A stretch of DNA of 64,000 nucleotides, from NCBI GenBank assembly GCA_023627715.1, contig JAMAHW010000012.1, positions 372,001 to 436,000 on the forward strand. Direction: 5' to 3'. This stretch comes from Periconia sp. R9002. Its lineage: Eukaryota; Ascomycota; Dothideomycetes; Pleosporales; Periconiaceae. Below the pieces are notes generated by a model. It had not been told where the DNA came from and did not search any database. It saw only the letters and a program-made list of their open reading frames with translations. The number at the start of each line of letters is the position of its first letter. Positions within the stretch are counted from its first letter, which is position 1. Of the stretch, positions 45,921 to 57,200 are shown piece after piece. The translations under genes and the position numbers were made by a program.

Positions 45921-47636
45921 ATGAGCGGCATAGAAATAGCTGGAGTTCTTCTGGGTACCTTTCCACTTATCATATCGTGTGTCGAACACTGGCATAACGT
46001 TGCGAAAGTTAGCGGCCACTTTTGGCGAGTGCGCAAAGAATACAACAAATGTCGCACCGACGTCAAGTATCACGAGCTTCTATACAAAAGAAATATCAAG
46101 CTACTACTCCTTCCGATTCTTGACGACCATAAAGATATTGACTCGTTAGTTGCCGATGCGGGCGGAAAAAGATGGAAGGATCCAAAGTTGAAAGATCGAC
46201 TGCTACACCGCCTCCAGGATTCATACGCCGTATACATGGACATAATAGCCGATATGATTGAGACCGCTGAGGAGCTGAAAAGAGAGATGTCTCTAGATGA
46301 TCCTTCCATTCAGTTCGAACTTTTTCCATCCCTGACAACTAGAAAACCCCAGTTGTCGTCTCCAGTAACCATCAGGAATGCGGCCTACAACCGCATCCGT
46401 TTCTCGGCATTCCGGGCTAGGTTTAGTTTGAGAGAGACGGTTAGGACGGATTTATTCAACCGCCTCGAAAAGGGTAATGAACGCCTAGAAAAGTTATTGA
46501 GAACCAGCGACCAAGTATCAGCATTTCAAAATGCCTCCCCTACCACCACCGGACAGGTAGAGCAACTGAAAACTACTCTCCAATCTGTTCACACCCAATA
46601 CAATACTCTATTCCTGGCTCTCCGAGGGTCGTTCAATTGCTCGTGTCAGCAGTATCACTATGCAAGCCTCCGTTTGGAATATCGCACAAGCATCGATGCA
46701 ACCTCCAACCTAATTCTTACTTTCTTGAAGTCAGGTCAAGAGAAACCCTGGTCCTTTGAGGAGTTCCAGTACGGTATTGATGGTGCATGTGCCTTCAGCT
46801 GCTATTCAAATGCTGGCCCACCCTTCCCAACACCAAAACACCCGTTTGCTGGATTGCTGCCACGGAAGAAGCGGAAGAGAAACGCAGATTCCGGTGATGC
46901 TCGTGCAAGCCGCAAACCAGTTATCCAAAACAAGAGCAGCGAAAGAGTACAGCTATGCAAAGCTCTGTGTAAGCCAGCGGGTAGCCCTTGCATTGGGGTC
47001 ATCAATAATGTCAGCGAAATCTATCATCTACACCGAGTTCAAAGGTGTAGTGAGTCTGAAAGGAATCCAAGTTATACACTCGACGACATCCTTTCCCGAA
47101 AATCAAAAAATTCCCTTTCTCGGCGACAGCGCTACTCCTTGGCGCTCATCCTGGGTTCCTCAATCGCACAACTCCAATTCACTCCGTGGATTCGCAAAAA
47201 TATGAACAAAAAAGATCTGCTATTTTACCATAAGGATAGCAGCTCTGAGGGTTTGTCAATGGAACCTTTCGTTCGACAAAGCCTTGAATCTGAGAGTGCG
47301 TTCAGCTATTCTAGTACAAGGGATTGCAATTTTTACCCTCTCGGTATCCTCCTACTGGAACTTTGTTTCGGCCAGCGGATCGAAGACCACCCTATCCGAC
47401 AAGAATACCCTTTGGGAGATGGCGACTCAAAGTTTGCGCTAGACTTGATGGCGGCAATGCAGTGGTCGCGCACTGTTGAAGACGAAGGAGGAGAGGATTT
47501 TGCCGCAGCCGTGACATGGTGCTTTGCAGGGACTTGGAAGACTGGGGTTCAGGATTGGCGTACGGAGCTTATTGAAAATGTTGTTCGACCGTTGGAGATG
47601 TGCCAGGTGCACTTTAAGTCTTCTCCAAACGCATAA
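45921..47636 (+). CDS. HeLo-like N-terminus with DUF7580 domain
   Basis: Start chosen at ATGAGCGGC (45921), 571 residues; upstream in-frame codons from 45864 look unlike coding sequence. The N-terminus (MSGIEIAGVLLGTFPLIISCVEHW) is the hydrophobic opening helix of HeLo/prion-inhibition-like domains, followed by helical KEYNKCRTDVKYHELLYKRNI. A Lys/Arg-rich linker at ~310-340 precedes the C-terminal DUF7580 region (RQRYSLALILGSSIAQLQFTPW, FYPLGILLLELCFGQRIEDH), which resembles a degenerate kinase-like fold. HeLo-type domains can form membrane-damaging oligomers in fungal heterokaryon incompatibility, so a role in regulated cell death or non-self response is possible but not shown. Divergent from the AcuF-type gene. 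Confidence 0.8.
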   Translation: MSGIEIAGVLLGTFPLIISCVEHWHNVAKVSGHFWRVRKEYNKCRTDVKYHELLYKRNIKLLLLPILDDHKDIDSLVADAGGKRWKDPKLKDRLLHRLQDSYAVYMDIIADMIETAEELKREMSLDDPSIQFELFPSLTTRKPQLSSPVTIRNAAYNRIRFSAFRARFSLRETVRTDLFNRLEKGNERLEKLLRTSDQVSAFQNASPTTTGQVEQLKTTLQSVHTQYNTLFLALRGSFNCSCQQYHYASLRLEYRTSIDATSNLILTFLKSGQEKPWSFEEFQYGIDGACAFSCYSNAGPPFPTPKHPFAGLLPRKKRKRNADSGDARASRKPVIQNKSSERVQLCKALCKPAGSPCIGVINNVSEIYHLHRVQRCSESERNPSYTLDDILSRKSKNSLSRRQRYSLALILGSSIAQLQFTPWIRKNMNKKDLLFYHKDSSSEGLSMEPFVRQSLESESAFSYSSTRDCNFYPLGILLLELCFGQRIEDHPIRQEYPLGDGDSKFALDLMAAMQWSRTVEDEGGEDFAAAVTWCFAGTWKTGVQDWRTELIENVVRPLEMCQVHFKSSPNA

Positions 47637-47825
47637 GAATGTGGATGGGGTGTGGTATCCGGCTGATATTTGTTACTTCAGTGTTGTTTGCTTGATAAAT
47701 GGTAGCCAAAAGCATATACAAACCATATAAGTGCGGGAGAGCAATCGATAAGAGAGTAGCGGTGGATTCGAAGGTCAAAAGGTAGTAGATACTGGTGTTG
47801 TTTGAAAGCTGTCGTCGATGAAATC

Positions 47826-48242
47826 TTATTTACTGTTCCCTTCGGCCGCTTGAGACATAAAATCTTCCTGAAATCGTTTGGCGCTAGAATCAACTGTGTG
47901 AACACTGCCGTCGGAGGCCCGAGGTGCATAGAAACTGTTCCAAGTAGGGTATAGTACGTGGTGTTCATGCCGAAAGGTGGCCGTGAAGGAAGCAGACGCA
48001 ATGGATATGCAGCAGATATTCTGCCAAAAGGAAGGCGCGAATTTAAAGAAGAAAGTAAACTTTAGCGGGTATGGAGCGGAAACACAGTGCTTGCTGCACT
48101 GAAGCTGAATGTAGTGAGCGTCAATAACTGGGGGTCGCGCTGCATGTATGCTGCGGGGGCGCTGAGAGGCAAAGTAGATAGATGACAGGCACAGTACTTC
48201 TGGAGCTAAAGGAAATACTGTTGATTGTCCAAGGAAGCCCAA
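47826..48242 (-). CDS. Hypothetical protein, doubtful
   Basis: 138 codons; the last ~50 (FRHEHHVLYPTWNSFYAPRASDG, SSAKRFQEDFMSQAAEGNSK) look like genuine coding sequence, while the first part is Cys/Phe-rich and less convincing, so the end may be an exon of a gene whose 5' part is not resolved. No family recognised. Confidence 0.25.
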   Translation of the reverse strand: MGFLGQSTVFPLAPEVLCLSSIYFASQRPRSIHAARPPVIDAHYIQLQCSKHCVSAPYPLKFTFFFKFAPSFWQNICCISIASASFTATFRHEHHVLYPTWNSFYAPRASDGSVHTVDSSAKRFQEDFMSQAAEGNSK

Positions 48243-48362
48243 CAGGCCTGTGCCCTTGTGCCTTTCCAGTGACTCCAGCGTGGGTGAGTCAACAAGGCCG
48301 CCACGCCTTCAGCACCATAGCAGTGGTCACCCAATCTATCACAGCAAGCTCTCAAACTAATC

Positions 48363-48520
48363 GTATATATACTGCGTAAAAGCCATAGCTTCCAACATTC
48401 AGAACAGTGCTAACTTACGGTATAGGTGGTTATCGGATACAAGTTTCTTTTTTGCAATTTTTCGGAAAACTTTTTTTGGTGAGAGCGTTGGAAGCGAGCT
48501 AAAGGGCCAGGGTTCAAGTC
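48363..48520 (+). ncRNA. Putative Pol III small RNA gene E5 (class I)
   Basis: GTATATATAC (48363-48372), 24 nt, ATTCAGAACAGTGCTAACTT (48397-48416), A-box-like CGGTATAGGTGG (48418-48429) then TTATCGGATAC, T6 (48448-48453) and T7 (48471-48477), B-box GGTTCAAGTC (48511-48520). After the B box, CTACTAAGCAC could pair with the 5' GTGCTAA (6 of 7 positions), a weak tRNA-acceptor-like echo not seen in other copies. Confidence 0.6.
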
Positions 48521-49814
48521 CTACTAAGCACTGTTTGCAATGGTTGCTGAAACACTTTTCGCTTTTTGTATTGGGGGAGGCATATGAGGGTAGGGCTAAG
48601 TTCACGGGCGTGAATGGTTTGGGAAGGCCTTTCTGTACAGCTGTGTAATCTTTGGTGTACTTGCATGCCGCTCGGTCTCGAAATTGTCTACAGCATGTCA
48701 CAATTGGATGGCAATTCATAAAACTAGAATTCACAATTCAGACTCTTTCATGCCACAGTCATAAAACCCCATTTCTACTAAGATACACGGGATGTCACAA
48801 ACGTTGCAGCTCAATCGTCGTCTTCAACCCCCCCAATTAACCACCTGAAGCTGGAATAGCACACTACCCAGCCAACTTCACAATCTTCATAATCAGGGAC
48901 ACCTCATCTACTACCCCCATTGTTACATCTCAGTTCGCTCGGCCTCGGGAGATCACGACAGGAAACAGCTGAGAAAATAAAAGATGACGTTCCTACCGGC
49001 ATTGTCGAGAATAGGAACGTGAGTGCCTATTCAAAACAGAGGTATGAACCCAGAAATCAAAACAGCCTGAAGGCGGAGGAACAACGAATTAGTGTACCAG
49101 AGTTTTGTTCGAACAACATCTCAAATAAGGCATAGAACAGAGCGTTCAGCACCTCACCCATCTCCAAAAGACTCAAAAGTATCTTTTATCCGACTTGTTT
49201 CCGTTCTGAGACGAGGTAACGAAACAATCTGGGCTTAGACACCGTAGATAATAATGAACTTCGTTGTAGCACTCTCATCATCTGAAGCACAATCGCGCTG
49301 GGGTCAGACATGTAGGCTTTCTTTTTAACGTTGCACAACGACGTAGTCATCAAGCTAATGCAAATAGATAAATGTGACATGATGATACAGAAACATAGCA
49401 TACAGACAGGCACAATTCAGAATTCAGATTTAAAAATTATCTGGTATACATTACAAGACAGAGTCAGGACTATCCATTGCCGTTCCATCTAGTTAACTCA
49501 AGATTTTGATGTCCAGGCCACATCATCCTGTGTATCCTTGTGTTCTGAAAAGGGAATTAAGGAGGTGCCTGTCCACCTCGTATTGAAAAAATCCGTAAGC
49601 TGCTGACTTTCTATCTCGCTCAGAAACGAAGAGCCCGGAATGTCGATAGTATTTGTCGACTATGAATATAGTGAATGATTGCAGGGCGACCAAATACGCA
49701 GGAACAATCGCATCTGTAGATTGGACCTAGGCGTCGTTGTAGATGCGTCAATAGGGTTGGCAGACCTTTCGGGCTGGGTGGAAGAGAGGCGGACCAGTAG
49801 GAGGTCAAGGCGAT
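48521..49814. other. Intergenic, no gene supported
   Basis: Short frames without motifs on either strand between element E5 and the 30-bp repeats. Confidence 0.45.
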
Positions 49815-50352
49815 CAGGTAGGAGAAGTGTGGAGGAGTCGTGGGTTGGACAGCGGAGTGCGACCGACGCCAATTTGTCATTGCAGACTCAAAAACTCCGC
49901 GTTACCAAAGGCCAAGACGCGACTGTGTGGAAAGGAGGTCAAGGCGAACCGGTAGGAGGTCATGTCGAACAGGTCCAACACCAGGTCCATCAGGTAGGAG
50001 AAGCCTGGAGAAGTCCTGGAGAATAGGACTGTTGCCATTGCACTTCAGGAGTGAACAAACAAGCTTGGCCCAAGATCCGCCCCATCAGGTAGGAGAACCG
50101 TGGAGGAATCGTGGGTGGGAAGGACTATTCGTATACTCCGGAGCCCGTTGAAGCCGCGGGTATGTGTTTCAAGAAGTCACGGCAAACAAATAGGTCAAGG
50201 CGAACAGGAGGGCCGAAGATGTCGTTGGTGGACACCGCAAGCTCAGCGGGGGGAGGCGTTTTGCTTGCGCGAGACATGCTCAAGGCGAACAAGTAGGAGG
50301 TTAAGGCGAACAGGTAGGCGAACAGGTAGGAGAAGCCGTGGAGCAGTCCCGG
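49815..50352 (+). repeat. Four dispersed copies of a 30-bp GA-rich repeat
   Basis: Copies at 49815-49844, 49991-50020, 50086-50115 and 50323-50352 share CAGGTAGGAGAA then a GTGGAGnAGTCnYGGG-type half. They are set among scattered AAGGCGAACAGGTAGG fragments. Spacing is irregular (176, 95 and 237 bp start to start), so they are dispersed rather than head-to-tail. On the minus strand the units read as CTTCTCCTACCTG-type coding phrases, but no gene is apparent. Confidence 0.6.
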
Positions 50353-50390
50353 GGGGACAGGACCTCGTTGTGTGACGGTCCGCCAGTCCG

Positions 50391-50952
50391 TCACCACAGA
50401 AGTGGAATATCGTCAAATTCCACAATTCGTCCGCTGAGACCACTCAGTGTTATTTGTTTGGTTGTCGGGTGCAGGTGATTGACTCTCACGAGCAGAGCCG
50501 TCGCTTCAGATGGAGTCGCGCGCAATGTAAAATATTCCGATGTTTTTGGAGCAGCCGCAAATGAAGCCGCCGCAGGCACATAAGAAGGTGGACCAAAGTA
50601 GCCGGAGGAGGGGAGAAGGAGGGCCAAAGTAGCCATGAGGAGGAGAGGAGAAGAGAGTTAGAGTGAGGGTGAGGTAGAAGATGGAGGAGAAAGTCGAGTA
50701 TAAGAAGAAAGGAGGGGATGAGGAAGATAAACTGAGAGAAGTGAAGGAGGGCGTGGGCGAGAGGAGTTTGCTGCCTCTGACGTCAGGCGTGGGTTGAGTG
50801 ACCAACGGAGCAGCGTAAACAGTGAGCGATTTCGGCTGATACTGCACCTCTTCAAGGCCAATGGCGTGATCTAGAGAAGCCAGACTGCCAGATTTGGGTA
50901 TGGAGGAGGTGGCAGGGGTGCAGAAGACCCATTCACCCTTGAGTGGGTCCAT
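50391..50952 (-). CDS. Hypothetical protein, two frames requiring an intron or frameshift
   Basis: Two minus-strand pieces look coding: from ATG 50952, MDPLKGEWVFCTPATSS, LDHAIGLEEVQYQPKSLTVYAAPLV; and, in another frame ending at 50391, PKTSEYFTLRATPSEATALLVRVNHLHP, SGRIVEFDDIPLLW. Between them lies Ser/Leu-rich sequence containing a repeated GGCTACTTTGGYCC phrase. A donor GTCAGA after PTPD is possible but no acceptor in the right phase was found. No family recognised. Confidence 0.4.
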
Positions 50953-52350
50953 GGCTTGGCTTGGCGGTGGGTCCTCAGTGCGTTGTTTGCTTTGCCTCTT
51001 TCGACCAAACCGCTTATACCACTGACTAGAATGTACATAGATGTCCTGTCCATCGCCTCAGACATTTTGAGGAGAATACTCGCAAGGCCTGGCATCATTG
51101 CCGTAGAGCGTCCGTTGTGATGCAGGTGAAGAGAAGTGCCTGTTTTTGCTGCATTGCCTCATGCTCATGCTCAAATATCCCGGGTCACTAGAATGATATT
51201 ACGAGGCTACCTACCAGTGTAGTGCGTACCATGGTTGCAGACCAGTAAAGCGTCGGAGGATGGGGTTGAGGGGCTGCGTCCTTACGGTGCGTGCTGGCAG
51301 CAGGCTGCAATTCGCTCAGTTGCGTTACCTCTCAATCATCATACATCTCCCCAATCATCTTCTATTCTGCGTCTTGCGAAAATTGTCTGTCAGTTTGGGA
51401 GAGAAGTGGGGTTGAAGCGGGAGCGGGCGCGCGGAGTAAGACGCGCATCTGCCTTCCATCCCCTGTTGCCCATGCAATTCATGTGTGAAATCTCTCCAAG
51501 TTGAGTTCAATATCAAATGCATGGTGGGTTTGCTTATACATTCAAAGGGAATAATGTGTGGGACTATGGGAAGAATTCGTGGCTACTGTTTGTGGTTGCC
51601 ACGCTACCCTTCATACACGGACATAGTTCTTCTCACTGACGAACTTAGCTGTTTTTTATGGCGGTATGTTACTTTTGAGGCCGGTATGACGCAGTGTGAA
51701 TCAGATGCATGTTTACAGGACCCTCGTGTTGCGCTCATCACTGCCTTTCCTCTACCAAAAGCGGCATACTATGTACTCTGCCATCTTTTGTTTACCTGTA
51801 TTATCATTATCAGGGCAGCATTGGCACAGATAACCTATCTTCGAGTTGAATAGAACATATGTGAGAAGCGAGTGCTCTTTCATGATTCATTCTCTGCAGC
51901 TCAACGTCTTGCGATGATTATCAATCGCATGACCCTTTGGTACCATAGCAATCTGCATTGCTGACATGTAATATCATTTTGTGGTCAATAAGCTGAATTT
52001 AATGCTATAAACACTCATTTCCTTAGAAATTATGATGCTCAAAATGCCTGCGAAAGCCGGTATACAAGTGCTGCGAGGAATTCAGTTACTTTCTTCCACC
52101 ACACACCATACCACACATAGACCCACTGGCAGTACGCCCCACCAAAGTAAAGAGCCCGACAGTCTTCGCAGCAGCAGGCACTGAATAAGCAAGCCCCTAT
52201 GTGCTCCTGCCTTGACCAGTCTCCGTACCACCCTCGCGTGCATGCATGCTCCAATTACATGCTCTCACCACCTTACCCAATGTGCGTCCCCTCACTCCAG
52301 GGCTGCCCCGTGCGTCTCCACAACCTTTGCCCATCCTCTCAATTATTGAC
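50953..52350. other. Intergenic, no gene supported
   Basis: Only motif-free frames, e.g. 51485-51853 on the plus strand. No repeats or RNA-like structure seen before E6. Confidence 0.45.
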
Positions 52351-52534
52351 TATATAATTTGTACAATTGGCAAGTTTCCTCGTCGGACCATAGAATCAGC
52401 GGATTTACGGGTGGCGCTGGGTCCAAGGTTCTATGGTCCGGCGGGTTTGGAATATATGCTAACTTAACAATTACAGGTATCTCGAGTTCGAAACACGCAT
52501 ACGGACCACAATATTTCTTTTTTGCATTTTTTTT
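52351..52534 (+). ncRNA. Putative Pol III small RNA gene E6 (class II, hairpin)
   Basis: TATATAATT (52351-52359); about 24 nt later a perfect 11-bp hairpin, GGACCATAGAA (52385-52395) with TTCTATGGTCC (52429-52439), extendable by four outer pairs (one G-U). Then GCTAACTT (52458-52465), TTACAGG, a B-box-like AGTTCGAAAC (52485-52494), and T-runs at 52517-52523 and 52527-52534. GCGGGTTT before and GAAACACGC after the GCTAACTT part can also pair. Predicted RNA ~145 nt, beginning at the hairpin. Confidence 0.55.
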
Positions 52535-53171
52535 AGTAGTGTAATTTTCTTTTACGAAGTCCACTTCTTGGAGGCAGGCTGGGGAACAGTGAGATCCTCC
52601 GCATCTATCGCCTCGCATCCCGTGATATACCTACCCAAGGTCAAATAACGAGATACATACAAGAAAGAAAGCATTATTTGATTTCGATCTTTTTCACACT
52701 CTCCAGCATGTTCGATGTTTGAATGTCAGCTTCAAGAGGACAAGGTGGTGTTGGATTTGAACCTGCAATATATCGCTGCTTGGTACCCCGTCTATTGACG
52801 ACAATCCCATTCCCATATCTATCAAAACTAAATAAAGCACGTATCCAACGAGGAACCGGTACAAATCGCTACTTTTTCAACATCAATTGGGGTTTGAGCC
52901 GTGCGTTCCAACGGTGCGACCCGATAGCCTCATTGCCCTCCGCATGCAATAATTCTATCGCTCGTCCCAAAATTAACAGCAGAAGTATGAGAATTTTATA
53001 TCAATTCAGCAATTAAAGCTTTACACCCGCCACTGTTGAGTAAAAGACAACTGTGTTCCATGAATCTTGGTATCGGTATCTTCACTGTAAAGTCGAAAGG
53101 CGATGCGACCCCATGCGTAGAGTGAGGCAAACGTATTGTTTCTATTCAAAATTTAATGATGACCGTGTGAT
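52535..53171. other. Intergenic with an isolated B-box consensus on the minus strand
   Basis: GGTTCAAATCC (minus, 52753-52763) is a perfect Pol III B-box/T-loop consensus, but no acceptor stem, A box or TATA box fits around it. A degenerate tRNA or lone B box is possible. No coding gene supported. Confidence 0.35.
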
Positions 53172-54218
53172 TTATCCAATGATAATATTTCCCAGATTTT
53201 GCTTCTTCCTAGTCAAGCGCTGTCCGTCTGAAGAACTCAGCTGATGCTGAGCATGAGAGAAAGATATGATGGCGAGACAGACTTCAAATTTCGGAATTGT
53301 AGGATGGAGAGTCTTCTGTGCTTGATCAATTTGTGAAATATAAGGGAGAACAAGATCATGAAAAGGGCACGAATAATCTGGAGGTCTTCCTGTTGGGTAC
53401 GAGTGAAGAAGGACCACGAGTTGGTCGCAATGAGAGAGGCAGTTGGCGGCACGGAAGAATACAAAGTATTGACCTAATCAGATTATTTTTGGTAAGCAAC
53501 AGAATCTTAGCCAACACCGCGCTGAATGCTGTTTGCCATGGACACAAGCATAACTTGACTCAAGGCTGCAGAAGTCTTTGGTTAGCAGGGTACTCACAGA
53601 ACAAAGGCCACCTTTGAGTCGTCGCTGAATTGATGAAGCAAGACATCTGAGACAATGGAGGTTTTCTCCGCGTTGGGCGCCACTGTGGTTATGTAAAATC
53701 GTCCGGCATGTACACCATGTTTCGTTCGCACTGTCGGTGACTTCGCAGGGAGATACAGGCTGGGGTGCAGCGGCAGTAGCACAATGGGGCGTTTAGCTGT
53801 GGAAAACCAACAGCAGAGGTGGCGGCATTATAACACGAGGCAGAGGTAGGAGTAGGGACGTTGCGTGAAGGAGCCAGAGAAGTGGCATGACCCGGCCGCC
53901 TTTGAAAGTGAGCTGCATTCGTGAGGCTTCAGAGAATGCCTTTGCGCGACGTCTGCGATCAGAGAATCTATCATGAGAGGCAAAATAAGCCAAGGCCTTC
54001 CTGGGTGCGCTGACGTACACGACAGTGGTGAATAAAGGCGCCTTTGCCTTCCCTTTGTTGAAATCTCTCGGAGGATTCAGCAAGCGTGTGAGGTGGATGT
54101 TTGCGCCTCGAGTTGCTACTTGGGGTGGGGCGCGAGCTGCTGCTGTCCTCCTCCCTGCCTGGCTTTTTTGCCTCCACCAGGACCGCCCTCCCCGACCCGC
54201 TAGCCGACCACCACACAA
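53172..54218 (-). other. Possible multi-exon gene, unresolved
   Basis: Minus-strand pieces look coding: LFTTVVYVSAPRKALAYFAS (53.8-54.2 kb); KRPIVLLPLHPSLYLPAKSP through HQFSDDSKVAFVL, ending in a GTGAGT donor near 53604; and DLVLPYISQIDQAQKTLHP to a stop at 53172. Phases between the pieces do not match with the splice sites I can see, and other frames are also open here. Left unresolved; no family recognised. Confidence 0.3.
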
Positions 54219-57200
54219 GACCCAAGAATGATTCGAATCGATATATCTTCTTCCACGTCCTCATATATATGCCTTTCTATGCTCATCATCTTCTTTTTTC
54301 GGGGCAGCCGTCCCCATCATAATCTGCCCTTGGTTGCTTGCTTGCCCGTTACCACTTCCGCGACCGTCACTTACAGACGCCCGGAATAGCGCGCCGTGCC
54401 ATCCTTCGTTACCGTGGAAAGGATTCTCCGAATTGAGAATGATTCTCAGTCAAACAACATCTCCAGGCCGTAGAGGGTGGAGTTTGAAGGCATCGAGAAA
54501 ACGACGCGCGGGATGTCGGCCTTCCAAAGGCATCGATGAGTGCTAACAGCTTGGAAACGAGAGTTATACCTCCTGAAATACCGTCTGGTTGAATCTGTCA
54601 ATGGAACTGAGAGAAGCAGTGACAGTGACACCTTTCCAATTGACTGTTCCTGGATTTTTCAAAGTTTGCCATCAAGGTACGGCAAAATTCCGAAACATCG
54701 ACGTATGAGACATCCGATCACACCCTCGAAGGGAGTTTACGACACATCCCTACGTTCGTATCTTATGGAGTCTTCATCGGCTTCGGCATGTTCCGATCCA
54801 GTTGCGCGGTATGAGAGTCGTTGGCATCAGGTCGGCGATGGAGCACGCTATGACGTGCGACAACCATAAGATATACCGAAGGAAAAAAATGGAAAGGTAC
54901 CTTCAGTACAATAGACATCAACGGTGGCAAGACGATACAGGTTCGTTTGAATATGAGCCAGGACAACGCCACCACTTGGGAAGGATGTGCTGTCGTGGAC
55001 ACTGTTTCAAAGCCGCAGGTGCATCATTCCCGGTACGTTTACTCCACACTGAACAGAAAACTTTCTAATAGCAGCACCGAAGTGGTGCGTGTCGCCATAA
55101 TTATCTTCTTCCTCTCTGCGCAAATTCAGGGGTCAAGCACCGTCACTCCACCATGACATATCCCAGACGTCTCAAACTGTCTGAAGTGTCTATCAGATGC
55201 GAGATTAGAATGGTGAATTCAAGGTTGCATTTCTCTCCCAAGCGATGCCGAGGAACTAATTCGTGAAGAACAACAAGTTTGCAAAACTCAGATGCGATGC
55301 TAGCGACCTCCGTGATTGAGAATGATCGAACTTGACGCGAAAACGCCTTCGGTGATATAGCTTTTGGTTTATAAAATAGTCTCTGATTCTATGAATGAAT
55401 GCAACCAATAACTTCCCTTCCGCTGTGGCTTCACAGCATACAATACCGGAGGATTGCATACCCGCAGGTGACATTGCAAACCTGAGCTAGCCTCTTGACT
55501 TACAGGTGGATAAATTTGCCTTCGGATCCCACAAGTTTTGCCCTGCGGTCGTCTTTCATGTTTGAATCAATTGAGACATCAGACCACAATCTACCGATTG
55601 AGTTACAACCCGATTCAACAACGTAGGATTCAGGCAATCATCAAACCAAAAAGAAAATTGAGGGGACAAGACGCATGTTTGCATTGGCGTGATTGACGAG
55701 CATGGACTAACAGAACTAACAAATCAATCATGGCCCTCAATTGTCAACCCATACAGCTCACAGAGACGAGATATGAGTTACATGTTCAGCAACACTTGCA
55801 GCCGTTCTATAGTTGGTGAGATCATCAGCCAAGAAGATGAGCTACCAACAGAGCTGAAAAAACTCACCACGTCACCCAGATATCTGCTTCCATCATCTTG
55901 AGCACCCAGTCATTGAAAATTTCTGAGAACTACATTTCGGTTCTTTGACAGCAGTATCATGACATGGGTTTTCTACGCTGAGGACTGATTGGGTAGTGTT
56001 TTCAGAGAAACATGTCAGAATAGTGATGTTTCTCCATAAACGACATATTTATTGGAGTCAAGATTGTATCAAAAGAAAACCCACAATGCATCTCCAGTGA
56101 GTTCTCAACATGTCGATTTCATACGATTCAACTTTGATCGTGACATCAGTTTTCGAGGTCGATGAACGTTTTCTCTATCGCCGAAACAGCCACATGCGTC
56201 CAATTCCTCGGCATTCTTATTCAAGCAAAAGATTTTTCAAGCCTAGGTTCGCGATCTTCGAGGGCTTTCCATGCAAGGTGTGATCGATGCTACAGGAGAA
56301 ATCTCCCTTGGTCCTTCGCTTTTACCAGGGGTGCACGAAAAGCATAAAAAATATTCATGGCAGGCGGCAAAGATGTCCATATAGAAGGTTCGAGGATGTT
56401 TACAACGTGCTGGGAAGCCGAGACTGCGAAATATGATTTCGCCGAATTTCATCACTTTCTCGATGCGGACCGACAGTACATATTATGGGTGGCCCACTCT
56501 TTTCCACTTTTAGTGTCAGTGTTTTTGATACTTGGTTCGTCAACGTCCGTGATCTGTTTGCTAGCAATTCCTAAAGCAAACACCACTCGTGCACAGTCTG
56601 TTTTCGTTGTGCTATGAAAATAAATCGTTAACCTCAACATCTCTGGGCCAGTTTGTTCCTCGGGTCATTATACATCTTGTTTTTAGTTTCAGTAGAAGAG
56701 AAAAACAATTGCTTTCATTTCCATTATGCGCTGTGATCCTAAGACTTTGAGCACGCCGTAGAAAGGGGACTGCCTCCGCTGCGGATCGGCAAGAGAAGCT
56801 TTCACCATGCGACATTCTAGTTTTGTAGACGAGACTTGTGTGAACAGAGGCGTGCACTGATCTTTTGACCAGAAACCACAGGAGAACTTGAGCGAATTGG
56901 AGCGGTATGCAAAGCCGCCAAGGCTGCCTCTCTTCCAGTTGCTAGTGGGGTCACGTACCGGTGCCCACCCTTTTCTCTTTCCTTAAACATGCCCCCCGCC
57001 TCTTCCCCCTCCTCATCCACCTCGTCACCCCCTCACCAATTCCAGAATCCTCTTGTTCTTTGGCTAATTCTACAATAGCTGACTATCTTTGACCTTCCTC
57101 GATTATTTTCGATCGTTCTCGAACCGCTCACCGTCCCCGTCACCCGTTTACCCGTCGTCGTTGCCCCCACCTCCTCTTGCTGCGTACAGCAACCCCACCT

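Noticed and set aside
52753..52763. Perfect B box as evidence of a tRNA gene or an eighth element
   Set aside because: No matching acceptor stem, A box, TATA box or GCTAACTT motif at the expected distances.
55561..55612. tRNA-like A and B boxes on the minus strand
   Set aside because: Acceptor, anticodon and T stems do not pair and no T-run terminator follows; at most a mutated relic.
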